A stretch of 6,117 nt of DNA, taken from an archaeon (GTDB lineage Archaea > Micrarchaeota > Micrarchaeia > Anstonellales > Bilamarchaeaceae). The notes beneath the pieces are model-generated. The model saw nothing but the letters and a program-made list of their open reading frames with translations, was not told the origin of the DNA and made no database searches. Shown in pieces: positions 1 through 5,832 of this stretch (its first letter is position 1; every line of letters begins with the position of its first letter). The translations under genes were made by a program, and so were the position numbers. The stretch is taken from NCBI GenBank assembly GCA_020052325.1, contig JAGVPF010000131.1:1-6117 (forward strand), written 5' to 3'.

Positions 1-349
1 TGTTCTGGCTTCCGACAAAGACGCTGTTGGCATCCGCGCCATGGAGCTTCATCTCCTTGCGGTCGAAGAGCCATTTCTTGTCCATATGATGGAGGTACTT
101 GAGCTCGATTGCCGTGCTTATCGCGATTGGGATGGCCTTGTAAGCCGGGCCGAAAATGACGTCGAACCTGTCGCCGAAGGATTCGTGGATTTGCGAGGCG
201 TAATAGCGGCCGAGGTCTGATATCGTCTCACCGCTTGTGAGCACGCCCACGTCAATGAAATACGGGGATACGCGCCCGCTTTTCAATGTGAATTCGCCGA
301 AGCGCATAGCCCCGTGCTTGGCCAGAAATTCTATGAAGGATAGGTTCAT
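1..349 (-). CDS. pyrE: Orotate phosphoribosyltransferase, N-terminal 116 residues (runs off left edge)
   Basis: This enzyme transfers the phosphoribosyl group of PRPP to orotate, giving orotidine 5'-monophosphate in cytosolic pyrimidine synthesis. The visible part carries FGEFTLKSGRVSPYF (about residues 17-31), which matches the family's orotate/PRPP-binding N-terminal signature. FGPAYKAIPIA (66-76) corresponds to the FGPAYKGIP segment, with Ala in place of the usual Gly. FDRKEMKLHG (95-104) is the flexible catalytic loop and keeps the expected basic residues Arg97, Lys98, Lys101 and His103. The PRPP-binding acidic motif and the C-terminus lie beyond the window. The ATG at 349 is favoured because a strong SD (GAGGTG) precedes it by 5 nt and because family alignment begins at once (FIEFLAKHG). 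The motif set resembles the long bacterial/eukaryotic PyrE type more than the short archaeal type; this is from memory. It lies 69 bp downstream of GGGP synthase, beyond a double hairpin. Confidence 0.95.
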   Translation of the reverse strand, partial: MNLSFIEFLAKHGAMRFGEFTLKSGRVSPYFIDVGVLTSGETISDLGRYYASQIHESFGDRFDVIFGPAYKAIPIAISTAIELKYLHHMDKKWLFDRKEMKLHGADANSVFVGSQN

Positions 350-354
350 TTTTT

Positions 355-360
355 CACCTC
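355..360 (-). promoter_or_regulatory. Shine-Dalgarno site of pyrE
   Basis: GAGGTG followed by five A residues and then ATG. The motif is complementary to the conserved anti-SD at the 3' end of archaeal 16S rRNA, at normal spacing, and it fixes the pyrE start at 349. Confidence 0.8.
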
Positions 361-388
361 AACAATTTAAACCATTGATCTCAGTTTG

Positions 389-412
389 TCAAGGCCGGCG
401 GTCCGGCCTTGA
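389..412. repeat. Perfect 24-nt hairpin B between GGGP synthase and pyrE
   Basis: On the plus strand the arm TCAAGGCCGG (389-398), loop CGGT (399-402) and arm CCGGCCTTGA (403-412) form a perfect 10-bp inverted repeat; in the minus-strand RNA the loop is ACCG. The stem has seven G/C pairs and should be very stable. It lies just after the GGGP synthase stop codon, where a terminator or mRNA-protecting structure would be expected. No T-tract follows on the minus strand (CAAACTGAG), so it does not look like a classical intrinsic terminator. It is one of a tandem pair with the hairpin at 419-442 and has the same outer arm sequences. Confidence 0.85.
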
Positions 413-418
413 GCATGC
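413..418. repeat. GCATGC palindromic linker joining the two hairpins
   Basis: The six bases between the hairpins are themselves palindromic. With the flanking CTTGA and TCAAG arms they make a perfect 16-bp palindrome (408-423). The region could therefore fold as two separate hairpins or as one alternative central stem. Confidence 0.75.
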
Positions 419-442
419 TCAAGAACGTTTCGACGTTCTTGA
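419..442. repeat. Perfect 24-nt hairpin A overlapping the 3' end of the GGGP synthase gene
   Basis: On the plus strand the arm TCAAGAACGT (419-428), loop TTCG (429-432) and arm ACGTTCTTGA (433-442) form a perfect 10-bp inverted repeat. In the minus-strand transcript the loop reads CGAA. The hairpin contains the last seven sense codons (SRTSKRS) and the TGA stop of the upstream gene. It shares the outer TCAAG/CTTGA arms with its neighbour at 389-412 but has different inner stem and loop sequences. Confidence 0.85.
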
Positions 443-1198
443 CATCGCCCCTTCGCGCACCGCCTTCACCATGTCCTTAATTTTCGAGACGGAGTTCTCC
501 TTCTCGAAAGCGGTGCCCACCTGGATTATGTCGGCTCCGGCCTTAATCACGTTTTTCGCCTGCTCGGGGGTCCTTATGCCTCCGGCGGCTATGTAGGGGA
601 TTGTGATTGCGGAGCGCACGGCGCTCACCATCTCGAGGGGGATGTGCCCCGATTCTGGATTGCTGCCGGCATCCGTTATGAAGAAGCGGAAACCCATGTA
701 CTCGGCCGCCAATGCGAAGGCCGCTGCGATTTTTGGCTTCTCGCGCGGGATGCGCTTCGCATCGCCGACCCAGCCGACGGTCCCGCCCGGCTCGACAACG
801 ACGTAAGCGACAGGAAGCGGCTCGATGCCGTAGTGCTTCACGGTCGGGGCGGCAAGCACCTGCGCCTCGCTTATCCAGTAGGTGTTGCGCGAATTGAGCA
901 TGGACATGAAATACACCGCATCGGCGTATTTTGTGAGCGTCCCGATGTTGCCCGGGAAAAGGACGACGGGCTTTGAAACCGCGTGCTTGATTTCCTTGGC
1001 GACGGAATCGAGCACTTCGCCCTGCACGCCCGTGCTGCCGCCTATCAGGATCAGGTCGGCGCCCCCTTCATCGGCGTTCTTCGCGGTCTTGACCGCATCA
1101 CCCAGGGACTTGTAGTCGAGCGGGTCGATTAGGGCGAAAAGGAGCCCCTTGCGGACAGCAAGCTCCTCGTGTATGTAGCGTTCGATTTTTCCAATCAT
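419..1198 (-). CDS. Geranylgeranylglyceryl phosphate synthase (GGGP synthase, PcrB/GGGPS family)
   Basis: This enzyme joins sn-glycerol-1-phosphate to geranylgeranyl diphosphate, forming the first ether bond of archaeal membrane lipids. The 259-aa protein fits a TIM barrel with phosphate-binding loops. LIDP (23-26) supplies the metal-binding Asp25, followed by IGGSTGV (52-58), VLFPGN (79-84) and FMSMLNS (97-103). AYVVVEPGGTVGWVG (131-145) is the polar-head/glycerol-phosphate segment, then AAGGIRTPEQA (204-214) and IQVGTAFE (225-232). The EPGGTVGWVG motif points to the larger group II GGGPS. The start is the ATG two bases after the stop of the reductase gene, with only a weak G-rich stretch (1209-1214) as possible SD, so translational coupling is likely. 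The last residues, SRTSKRS, are encoded entirely by a perfect hairpin and look like an extension beyond the family core. Together with the adjacent reductase it marks the genome as archaeal. Bacterial PcrB homologues exist, but the neighbour argues against one here. Confidence 0.95.
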   Translation of the reverse strand: MIGKIERYIHEELAVRKGLLFALIDPLDYKSLGDAVKTAKNADEGGADLILIGGSTGVQGEVLDSVAKEIKHAVSKPVVLFPGNIGTLTKYADAVYFMSMLNSRNTYWISEAQVLAAPTVKHYGIEPLPVAYVVVEPGGTVGWVGDAKRIPREKPKIAAAFALAAEYMGFRFFITDAGSNPESGHIPLEMVSAVRSAITIPYIAAGGIRTPEQAKNVIKAGADIIQVGTAFEKENSVSKIKDMVKAVREGAMSRTSKRS

Positions 1199-1200
1199 GA

Positions 1201-2274
1201 TTAAACAACCCCCCAGATGTTCCTGAGCATGTGCGCCACAAAATGCGGGCCCATCATCTTTGTGGGCCTGTCCATGTGGCCATGATGAGATAAATAAGAA
1301 TCAAGATTCAGTTTCTTAATCCTTCTGCAAAAGGCGGAGAGCTGGGCATCCGAGCGGGAGGAAATGAAGGAGTGAATCATGCGGTGCAGGGCCAGGTCGG
1401 CCCCATGGCGCAGGCGCCATTCGAATTCGTAGCGCCCGGGGTTCTCCGCATGCCGTCCTGCAATCGCGGCGCACATGCCCCCGAATATCACGCCCCCGCC
1501 GGTAGTCGATTTGACCTGCCCGGCCGCATCGCCTGCCAGCAGGACGTTCTTGGCGCCATGCCTCTTTGCGGTGCATTTGCGGGGGGAGAGTGGGATTACG
1601 AAGCCCCTGGGTTTCTGGGTCTTTTCGATGCCTTTAAGCTTCATGAGATGGTTCCATGCAAGGATTGGCCGGTGGGGGAGCTCGACGCCAACGCCGAATT
1701 CGGCGCAGGTTTCATTCTGCGGAATCACCCATGCGAAGAACCCGGGGAACCTCGAATTGGAGATATGCATCTCAATCATGTGCGGGTCTTCGGCAACGTA
1801 AGGGATTTGCGCCTGAAGCGTCCCGGCATGCTTCTTAATCTGCGGAAACCCGAAATGGCGGGCGGTTAAGGAAAGTGGGCCGTCCGCGCCGATGATATTG
1901 CCGGATTGGAAGGAGGAGGTGATACGTTCCCCGAAATTCATTTTAGCGCCCTCGGATTCGGCCAGGCGGGCGAGGGCGCGGTCGATTCCAGAGCGGTCGC
2001 AGACGAATGCGACAGGGCCTTTCCGCTTGACGCTGAACAACTCGTTGTCGAAGCTGATGCGCGCCCCCATTATGGGGTTCAGCACGTGCTTCCTGTAATC
2101 CAGGAATTTGGAAAGCGACTCCAGGCCGTCCTTCGAGAAGAGGCCGGAGCAGTTGCGGGGCATGCCGGCGCCCTGGTGCTCTTCAGAGACGGTGACTTCA
2201 AAACCGCTCCGGATGGCGCTGACTGCAGCAATCGAGCCGGCCGGCCCTGCTCCTATCACGTGGACTTTGGCCAT
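1201..2274 (-). CDS. Geranylgeranyl reductase-family FAD-dependent oxidoreductase (probably archaeal lipid saturation)
   Basis: Members of this family reduce the double bonds of geranylgeranyl chains, in archaea typically on digeranylgeranylglycerophospholipids at the membrane. The 357-aa protein starts with a Rossmann FAD-binding motif, VIGAGPAG (6-13). A Cys-containing segment follows, GMPRNCSGLFS (37-47, Cys42), like the family's conserved RCGEGLS region. CDRSGIDRALA (92-102) matches the region with the FAD-contacting Arg. ADGPLS (130-135) is next, then PGFFAWVIP (177-185), a variant of the substrate-site motif PxxYxWxFP in which Tyr is Phe and Phe is Ile. GDAAGQVKSTTGGGV (248-262) is the second FAD motif. 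Between about residues 112 and 130 it is noticeably shorter than family members I remember, such as the Thermoplasma enzyme. No SD precedes the ATG, but a TATA-like box lies about 26 bp upstream. The gene ends two bases before GGGP synthase, which supports a lipid role. Another isoprenoid or quinone substrate remains possible. Confidence 0.88.
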   Translation of the reverse strand: MAKVHVIGAGPAGSIAAVSAIRSGFEVTVSEEHQGAGMPRNCSGLFSKDGLESLSKFLDYRKHVLNPIMGARISFDNELFSVKRKGPVAFVCDRSGIDRALARLAESEGAKMNFGERITSSFQSGNIIGADGPLSLTARHFGFPQIKKHAGTLQAQIPYVAEDPHMIEMHISNSRFPGFFAWVIPQNETCAEFGVGVELPHRPILAWNHLMKLKGIEKTQKPRGFVIPLSPRKCTAKRHGAKNVLLAGDAAGQVKSTTGGGVIFGGMCAAIAGRHAENPGRYEFEWRLRHGADLALHRMIHSFISSRSDAQLSAFCRRIKKLNLDSYLSHHGHMDRPTKMMGPHFVAHMLRNIWGVV

Positions 2275-2295
2275 ATGGGGATGAGTGGTGGATAG

Positions 2296-2306
2296 AATTT
2301 TTAATC
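2296..2306 (-). promoter_or_regulatory. TATA-like box for the geranylgeranyl reductase gene
   Basis: The minus strand reads GATTAAAAATT, centred about 26 bp upstream of the reductase ATG at 2274. That is the usual archaeal distance from TATA box to transcription start, so initiation would fall at or near the start codon. The absence of an SD before this gene fits a leaderless transcript. The box overlaps the stop codon of the upstream transglutaminase gene. Assigned by spacing and composition only. Confidence 0.45.
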
Positions 2307-3540
2307 ACTGGATTTTCGCAGCACCGGCAACTCCGATGCCGATTATGCAGAGGGTTGCGAGCATATATCCCGGAGCGCACCCGGAGCCGGATGGTTCGTA
2401 TCCGTGGCTGGAATTGCCATCGAGGGAGAAACGGTCGACTGTCAGCGTCTTCTCGTCATGCGCATCGTTGAACGAGGCGGAAACAGGGACCGTATAGAGG
2501 AATCCGTCGTCGAAAAGCGAATGGTTCATGCCATGGTAGAGGCGGAGCGTTTCGTTGGGGCGAAGAAGCATGACGGAGAGCTGCTCACCGCCGTAGGAAT
2601 CCGGCACGACAAGGTTGTAGGAGCCAAGGACGTAATCCGGCCGGCTGTTTGTCAGGCGGACCTCCGTGACATATGTCTGGCCGTCGATATCGAGCGCGAG
2701 CGAGACCCCTTTCGGGTCTTCGGATGTGAAGCCGGTTTCAAGGCTGTCCTGCGCGCTGATGTCCACATCCGGGTCTGAGGAAAGCAGGAGGTCGTAGGAC
2801 GCCGACTGGTCGTCGCTTTTGCGCACAGCCAGGTGCGTGCTGTCGAGCACGCCGGCCTGCGCGAATGTCGCGTCAGCAGGAATCCACCCGTGGCCGGGGA
2901 GGTAGATTTCCGCCCATGCATGCGGCTGCCATGCATTGGAATACGCGTATCCGCTGACATACCGGGTCTGGAAGCCGAGCGAGCGGGCCATCGCAATCAG
3001 CAGGTGGGTGTATTCGACGCATACGCCCCGCTTTTCAGCGAACACCACCTCGGCGGATTTCGATTTGCCCCAATACGATAAGTCGTATTTCACGTAGTTG
3101 TGGACGAAATTCACGAGGTCGCGGATTGTCTTGAGGGCGGATTCGTCCGATGAGAGCTCCCCTGCCTTGATGGCGATTTGCTCGTCTGCCCGCGTAAGCT
3201 CGGTCGAATTGAGGGGCTTGTTGGGGACCGCCGGATCGGACGTTATTATCGGATCGTAATTGATATCCACTATGGCATCCGCCTTCATGGTAATCGACCC
3301 GTTCCCATGATAACGGAGCATTATGGTGCCGTTGTCATCAACATACCGCTCCATCTCGGGTTCTGTCATGATGGCTACCACGCGCTGGCTGCTGTCGTTG
3401 ACGGCAAGGGCCCCAGTGAAATCGAACGGCCCGCTGCTCGTCACTTCCCAGGTCCGGTGCAGGGTTATTCTCGAATAGCCGAAGCTGGAGGCGTTTGACA
3501 AAGCGAGGATAAGCAGAAGCGCCAGGAACGCGGGTCTCAT
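2305..3540 (-). CDS. Secreted, C-terminally anchored transglutaminase-like protein
   Basis: The 411-aa protein begins with a signal peptide: Arg2, then a hydrophobic stretch at about 4-15, with likely cleavage near ASSFG (18-21). After a beta-rich extracellular region comes a transglutaminase-like cysteine protease fold. The catalytic Cys174 is in KRGVCVEYTHLL (170-181), His207 in QPHAWAEIYLP (205-215) and Asp223 in GWIPADATF (218-226), in the usual Cys-His-Asp order and spacing. The region about 275-375 is beta-rich, perhaps an Ig-like domain. A linker rich in Ser and Gly then leads to a hydrophobic segment at about 390-408 ending AAKIQ, a probable membrane anchor. Proteins of this superfamily are often proteases or amidases acting on proteins or cell-wall peptides; the substrate here is unknown. 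The ATG overlaps the purD stop by 4 nt (ATGA), with GGGGG five bases upstream (3546-3550), so translation is probably coupled to purD. There is no obvious functional link to purine synthesis. Confidence 0.88.
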   Translation of the reverse strand: MRPAFLALLLILALSNASSFGYSRITLHRTWEVTSSGPFDFTGALAVNDSSQRVVAIMTEPEMERYVDDNGTIMLRYHGNGSITMKADAIVDINYDPIITSDPAVPNKPLNSTELTRADEQIAIKAGELSSDESALKTIRDLVNFVHNYVKYDLSYWGKSKSAEVVFAEKRGVCVEYTHLLIAMARSLGFQTRYVSGYAYSNAWQPHAWAEIYLPGHGWIPADATFAQAGVLDSTHLAVRKSDDQSASYDLLLSSDPDVDISAQDSLETGFTSEDPKGVSLALDIDGQTYVTEVRLTNSRPDYVLGSYNLVVPDSYGGEQLSVMLLRPNETLRLYHGMNHSLFDDGFLYTVPVSASFNDAHDEKTLTVDRFSLDGNSSHGYEPSGSGCAPGYMLATLCIIGIGVAGAAKIQ

Positions 3541-4838
3541 TTTTTCCCCCTAATCGAAAGCATTCGGTCCGTTTTCTTCTTTATCAGCGCGCTTGTGCCG
3601 ATGTCCCTGCGGTGCCATACCGGGCCGCGTATGAATGAGCATCCCTTTTCTGCTATCGCTTCGGCCTCATCCAGGCTTTTGCCCCGCCCTAGGATGCCGA
3701 ATGCGCGCGAGCCCGTGGTGAGTATCTTTCCCGCCTGCTCGTATACCGAGGCGAAGTAGACCTTGGCACCCGACGCCTCCATCCCGTGCGCATCGATGTC
3801 CACGCACGCGTCCTTGTGCGGCTTGTCAGGATACCCGTCTGGAACCAGGTACTTCACGACGGTGCAGTCGTCCGAGAACGAGGGGCGCGAAAGCTGCCCT
3901 TCGGCCATCGAGAGCAGGGTGTTTGTGAGCGAATCGTTCATGAGCGGCAATACGTTCATCGCCTCCGGATCGCCGAAACGGGCGTTGAACTCGATTATCT
4001 TCACGCCTTCCGCGGTCAGGATGAACTGGCCGTATAATACGCCATGAAACGGCGCCTGGTCCTTCTTCATCGCGTGGATGACGCCCTGGAGGATTTTTTT
4101 CGCTTCCTCGATGTCGCTCTCCCTCGTGAACGGAAGGTGGGTGCCGGATGAGTATGAGCCCATGCCGCCAGTGTTCGGGCCGGCATCTCCCTCATATGCG
4201 CGCTTGTGGTCCTGCACTGGGGGCATCGTGGAAATGCGCGAGCCGTCGCAGAAGCACTGGAACGTGAACTCCTCGCCCACAAGCTTCTCCTCGATAAGCG
4301 CGCTCCCGTCCTTTTCAATCAGCCCTTTCGCGTAATCGGCCAGGTCGTCGATTTCTGTGAAATGGTCCCCGCTCACCTTGACGCCCTTGCCGCCTGTGAG
4401 CCCAAGGGGCTTGACGGCGACCTCGCCGTAATCCTTGATTGCCCGCCGGGCATCGGCCTCGCTCGTCACGACAACGTGTTTTGGCGAGCCCTTGATTTTG
4501 TGGCGCGTAAGCAGGTTCCGCATGTAGGATTTGTCCCACTCGATTCTTGAGGCCGCTTTCGTCGGGGATGCGACAAGCATGCCAGTTTGCGCGAGCGCGT
4601 CGCTGACACCCGCCGCCAGGGTAGCATCAGGGCTCGCAAAACCGAGGTCGAACTCCCGGCCGGAAATCGCCTTGCTTACGGATTCCGCGTTCTCGATGTC
4701 GCAAATCCAGTATTCCTTGGAAAGCTGCGCAATCGCAGGGTTCTTCTTCGACATCACGGAATAGAGCTCGGCATCCTGCGCAAGCCGCTCGGCTATCGCA
4801 TGCTCCCGGGCACCATTGCCAACCAGCAGGACTTTCAT
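3537..4838 (-). CDS. purD: Phosphoribosylamine-glycine ligase (GAR synthetase)
   Basis: PurD catalyses the ATP-dependent ligation of glycine to 5-phosphoribosylamine, the second step of purine synthesis, in the cytosol. The 433-aa length is normal for the family. The N-terminal domain starts MKVLLVGNGAREHAIAERL, with the family's GNGxREHA motif. SPDATLAAGVSDAL (69-82) is the PurD counterpart of the conserved GPE/PLxxGixD segment, with SPD where GPE is usual. The ATP-grasp domain has VAVKPLGLTGGKGV (141-154) and LIEEKLVGEEFT, followed by QDHKRAYEGDAGPNTGGMGSYS, a strong PurD signature, and IIEFNARFGDPEAM with the metal-binding Glu and Asn. The C-terminal domain includes TTGSRAFGILGRG. The ATG at 4838 has an SD, GAGGT, five bases upstream (4844-4848). 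Upstream is the 79-aa gene, 53 bp away; downstream the transglutaminase-like gene overlaps by 4 nt. Confidence 0.96.
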   Translation of the reverse strand: MKVLLVGNGAREHAIAERLAQDAELYSVMSKKNPAIAQLSKEYWICDIENAESVSKAISGREFDLGFASPDATLAAGVSDALAQTGMLVASPTKAASRIEWDKSYMRNLLTRHKIKGSPKHVVVTSEADARRAIKDYGEVAVKPLGLTGGKGVKVSGDHFTEIDDLADYAKGLIEKDGSALIEEKLVGEEFTFQCFCDGSRISTMPPVQDHKRAYEGDAGPNTGGMGSYSSGTHLPFTRESDIEEAKKILQGVIHAMKKDQAPFHGVLYGQFILTAEGVKIIEFNARFGDPEAMNVLPLMNDSLTNTLLSMAEGQLSRPSFSDDCTVVKYLVPDGYPDKPHKDACVDIDAHGMEASGAKVYFASVYEQAGKILTTGSRAFGILGRGKSLDEAEAIAEKGCSFIRGPVWHRRDIGTSALIKKKTDRMLSIRGKK

Positions 4839-4843
4839 GTGTG

Positions 4844-4848
4844 ACCTC
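4844..4848 (-). promoter_or_regulatory. Shine-Dalgarno site of purD
   Basis: GAGGT followed by CACAC and then ATG: a good archaeal SD at 5-nt spacing. It is flanked by one copy of a short direct repeat (AAGGCAAG), so occupancy of the repeat could affect ribosome access; that link is only an inference. Confidence 0.65.
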
Positions 4849-4876
4849 TTGCCTTGAATGTGCGGCCCCTTGCCTT
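4848..4876 (-). repeat. Pair of AAGGCAAG direct repeats in the purD leader
   Basis: The minus strand carries AAGGCAAG at 4876-4869 and again at 4855-4848, spaced 21 bp start to start, about two helical turns. The copy nearer purD runs into the SD. The spacing would suit a dimeric regulator, but an 8-bp repeat pair can occur by chance. Confidence 0.4.
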
Positions 4877-4891
4877 TTACATTGGCGGATT

Positions 4892-5131
4892 CTAGAACCG
4901 ATAAACGCCTTTCTTGTTGCCGCCGAAAAGCTCTCCGAATGTGTCCTTGAACGAGCGCTTCAGGGGCTGCTTTACTATGAATGAGCGCGTGGTCGGATAC
5001 TGCTTGATGAGCTCGAATGTGAAGAAGTACTGGCTGATGGTGGCCTCCGGGGCGGGCGTTTCCGCTGAAGCCTGCGATTGGGGCGGCGAGCCGGCGTTTC
5101 TTCCTTTCTTCCGCCTCCCCCTGCGGCTCAC
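4892..5131 (-). CDS. Unrecognised 79-aa basic protein, coupled to the coiled-coil/winged-helix gene
   Basis: I do not recognise this protein. Residues 1-13 are strongly basic (MSRRGRRKKGRNA). Residues 14-30 are rich in Pro, Ala, Ser and Gln and probably disordered. Residues 31-79 look like a small folded core with aromatic residues (ISQYFFTFELIKQYP, then FIVKQPLKRSFKDTFGELFGG) and end in KKGVYRF. There is no signal peptide or membrane segment. The basic tail could bind nucleic acid or a negatively charged partner. The start codon is GTG (5131-5129), overlapping the upstream TGA as GTGA, and a full GGAGG (5140-5144) lies 8 nt upstream inside the preceding gene. This arrangement and the composition make it a real gene despite its size. 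Tight coupling suggests that it works with the 234-aa protein or is made in fixed ratio to it. Confidence 0.8.
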   Translation of the reverse strand: MSRRGRRKKGRNAGSPPQSQASAETPAPEATISQYFFTFELIKQYPTTRSFIVKQPLKRSFKDTFGELFGGNKKGVYRF

Positions 5132-5832
5132 TCGAAACGCCTCCGGATGTACCCTTCGCGTATCAGCATGTTGAGCCCGTCCTCGGCCCTTGTCACCGCG
5201 ACCGAGTTCGCCTTCGAGAACTCGCGGATGTCAATCGCGCCGCCGTGCAGCTTGATCCAGTTATAGAGGCTCTCTTTGAGCAGGTCGTCCCCCATGCCGC
5301 TAAGCTGCGCGAGCTTCTTCTGCATCTCGTCCCTCTTGCGCTCGCACTCGAGAAGCAGGCGCGTGTTCGCCTCGCCAGAGCGGACAAGGTCCTCGTATTT
5401 GGCGTTCATGTCGGAATGCCGGACCTGGAGCTCGGACAGCTGGGTGGAGAACTCGAGCGCGTCGCGGTCGATTATCTTGGACGTTTCCGAGAGCAGCGCG
5501 TTTATGTGGGTGAAGATGCCGGTCGGGCGGATGTCATAATAATCCTCTGCGACCTGAAGGATGTTGAGGAAAGTGGGCATGAGGTCGAGCAATCTTGCAA
5601 TCCTGCTCCTTTTTGCCGAGAAGCTGTAGATGAAGTCCACCGAGTCCTCCTTGAACTCGACCCGGTATTCCAGGTATGGCTTGCCCTGGAGATCCGTCCC
5701 TTTTATCTTCTCGACCGAAAGCACGTTCTTGGCATAGGTTATTCTCGTGAAGCCGAGCCCGCTAAGGAGCGTGGCGAGGCTTTTCAGTGGCTTTTTCTGC
5801 TTTCCGGGAACGAGTACCTTTTCCTCAGCCAT
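5128..5832 (-). CDS. Unrecognised 234-aa protein with coiled coil and C-terminal winged-helix-like segment
   Basis: I cannot place this protein in a named family. The N-terminal part (1-110) is mixed alpha/beta. It has a basic stretch, KQKKPLKSLATLLSGLGF (11-28), then predicted beta strands (YLEYRVEFKEDSVDFIYSF, 53-71) and helices. Residues about 115-180 are heptad-like and highly charged (Glu, Lys, Arg, Gln), consistent with a coiled coil. Residues about 183-233 look like a winged helix: helix LLKESLYNWIKLHG, a presumed recognition region DIREFSKANSVAVTRAEDGLNMLI, and a wing GYIRRRF. It could be a DNA-binding regulator or chromosome-associated factor, or the winged helix could mediate protein contacts. 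It is likely cytosolic, with no membrane segment. The ATG at 5832 has GGGGGA (5841-5846) 8 nt upstream. The spacer before it carries direct repeats, and its stop overlaps the start of the 79-aa gene. Domain assignments are by eye. Confidence 0.85.
   Translation of the reverse strand: MAEEKVLVPGKQKKPLKSLATLLSGLGFTRITYAKNVLSVEKIKGTDLQGKPYLEYRVEFKEDSVDFIYSFSAKRSRIARLLDLMPTFLNILQVAEDYYDIRPTGIFTHINALLSETSKIIDRDALEFSTQLSELQVRHSDMNAKYEDLVRSGEANTRLLLECERKRDEMQKKLAQLSGMGDDLLKESLYNWIKLHGGAIDIREFSKANSVAVTRAEDGLNMLIREGYIRRRFE

Noticed and set aside
364..371. TTTAAATT on the minus strand as a TATA box for pyrE
   Set aside because: It lies only about 18 bp from the start codon, so transcription would begin inside the gene and lose the strong SD. 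Possible only if translation started downstream, which the family alignment argues against.
389..442. Double hairpin as a classical intrinsic terminator
   Set aside because: Neither hairpin is followed by a run of T on either transcribed strand, so a standard intrinsic terminator is not supported. A different structural role is proposed instead.
1307..1318. Short inverted repeat GAATC-AA-GATTC
   Set aside because: Five-base arms with a 2-nt loop inside the reductase coding sequence. This is well within chance and too tight to fold.
237..2295. Long plus-strand open frames such as 1372-1869 and 1906-2295
   Set aside because: They are antisense to well-identified lipid and pyrE genes, their translations are Arg/Pro-rich or low-complexity with no recognisable motif, and none has a convincing SD.
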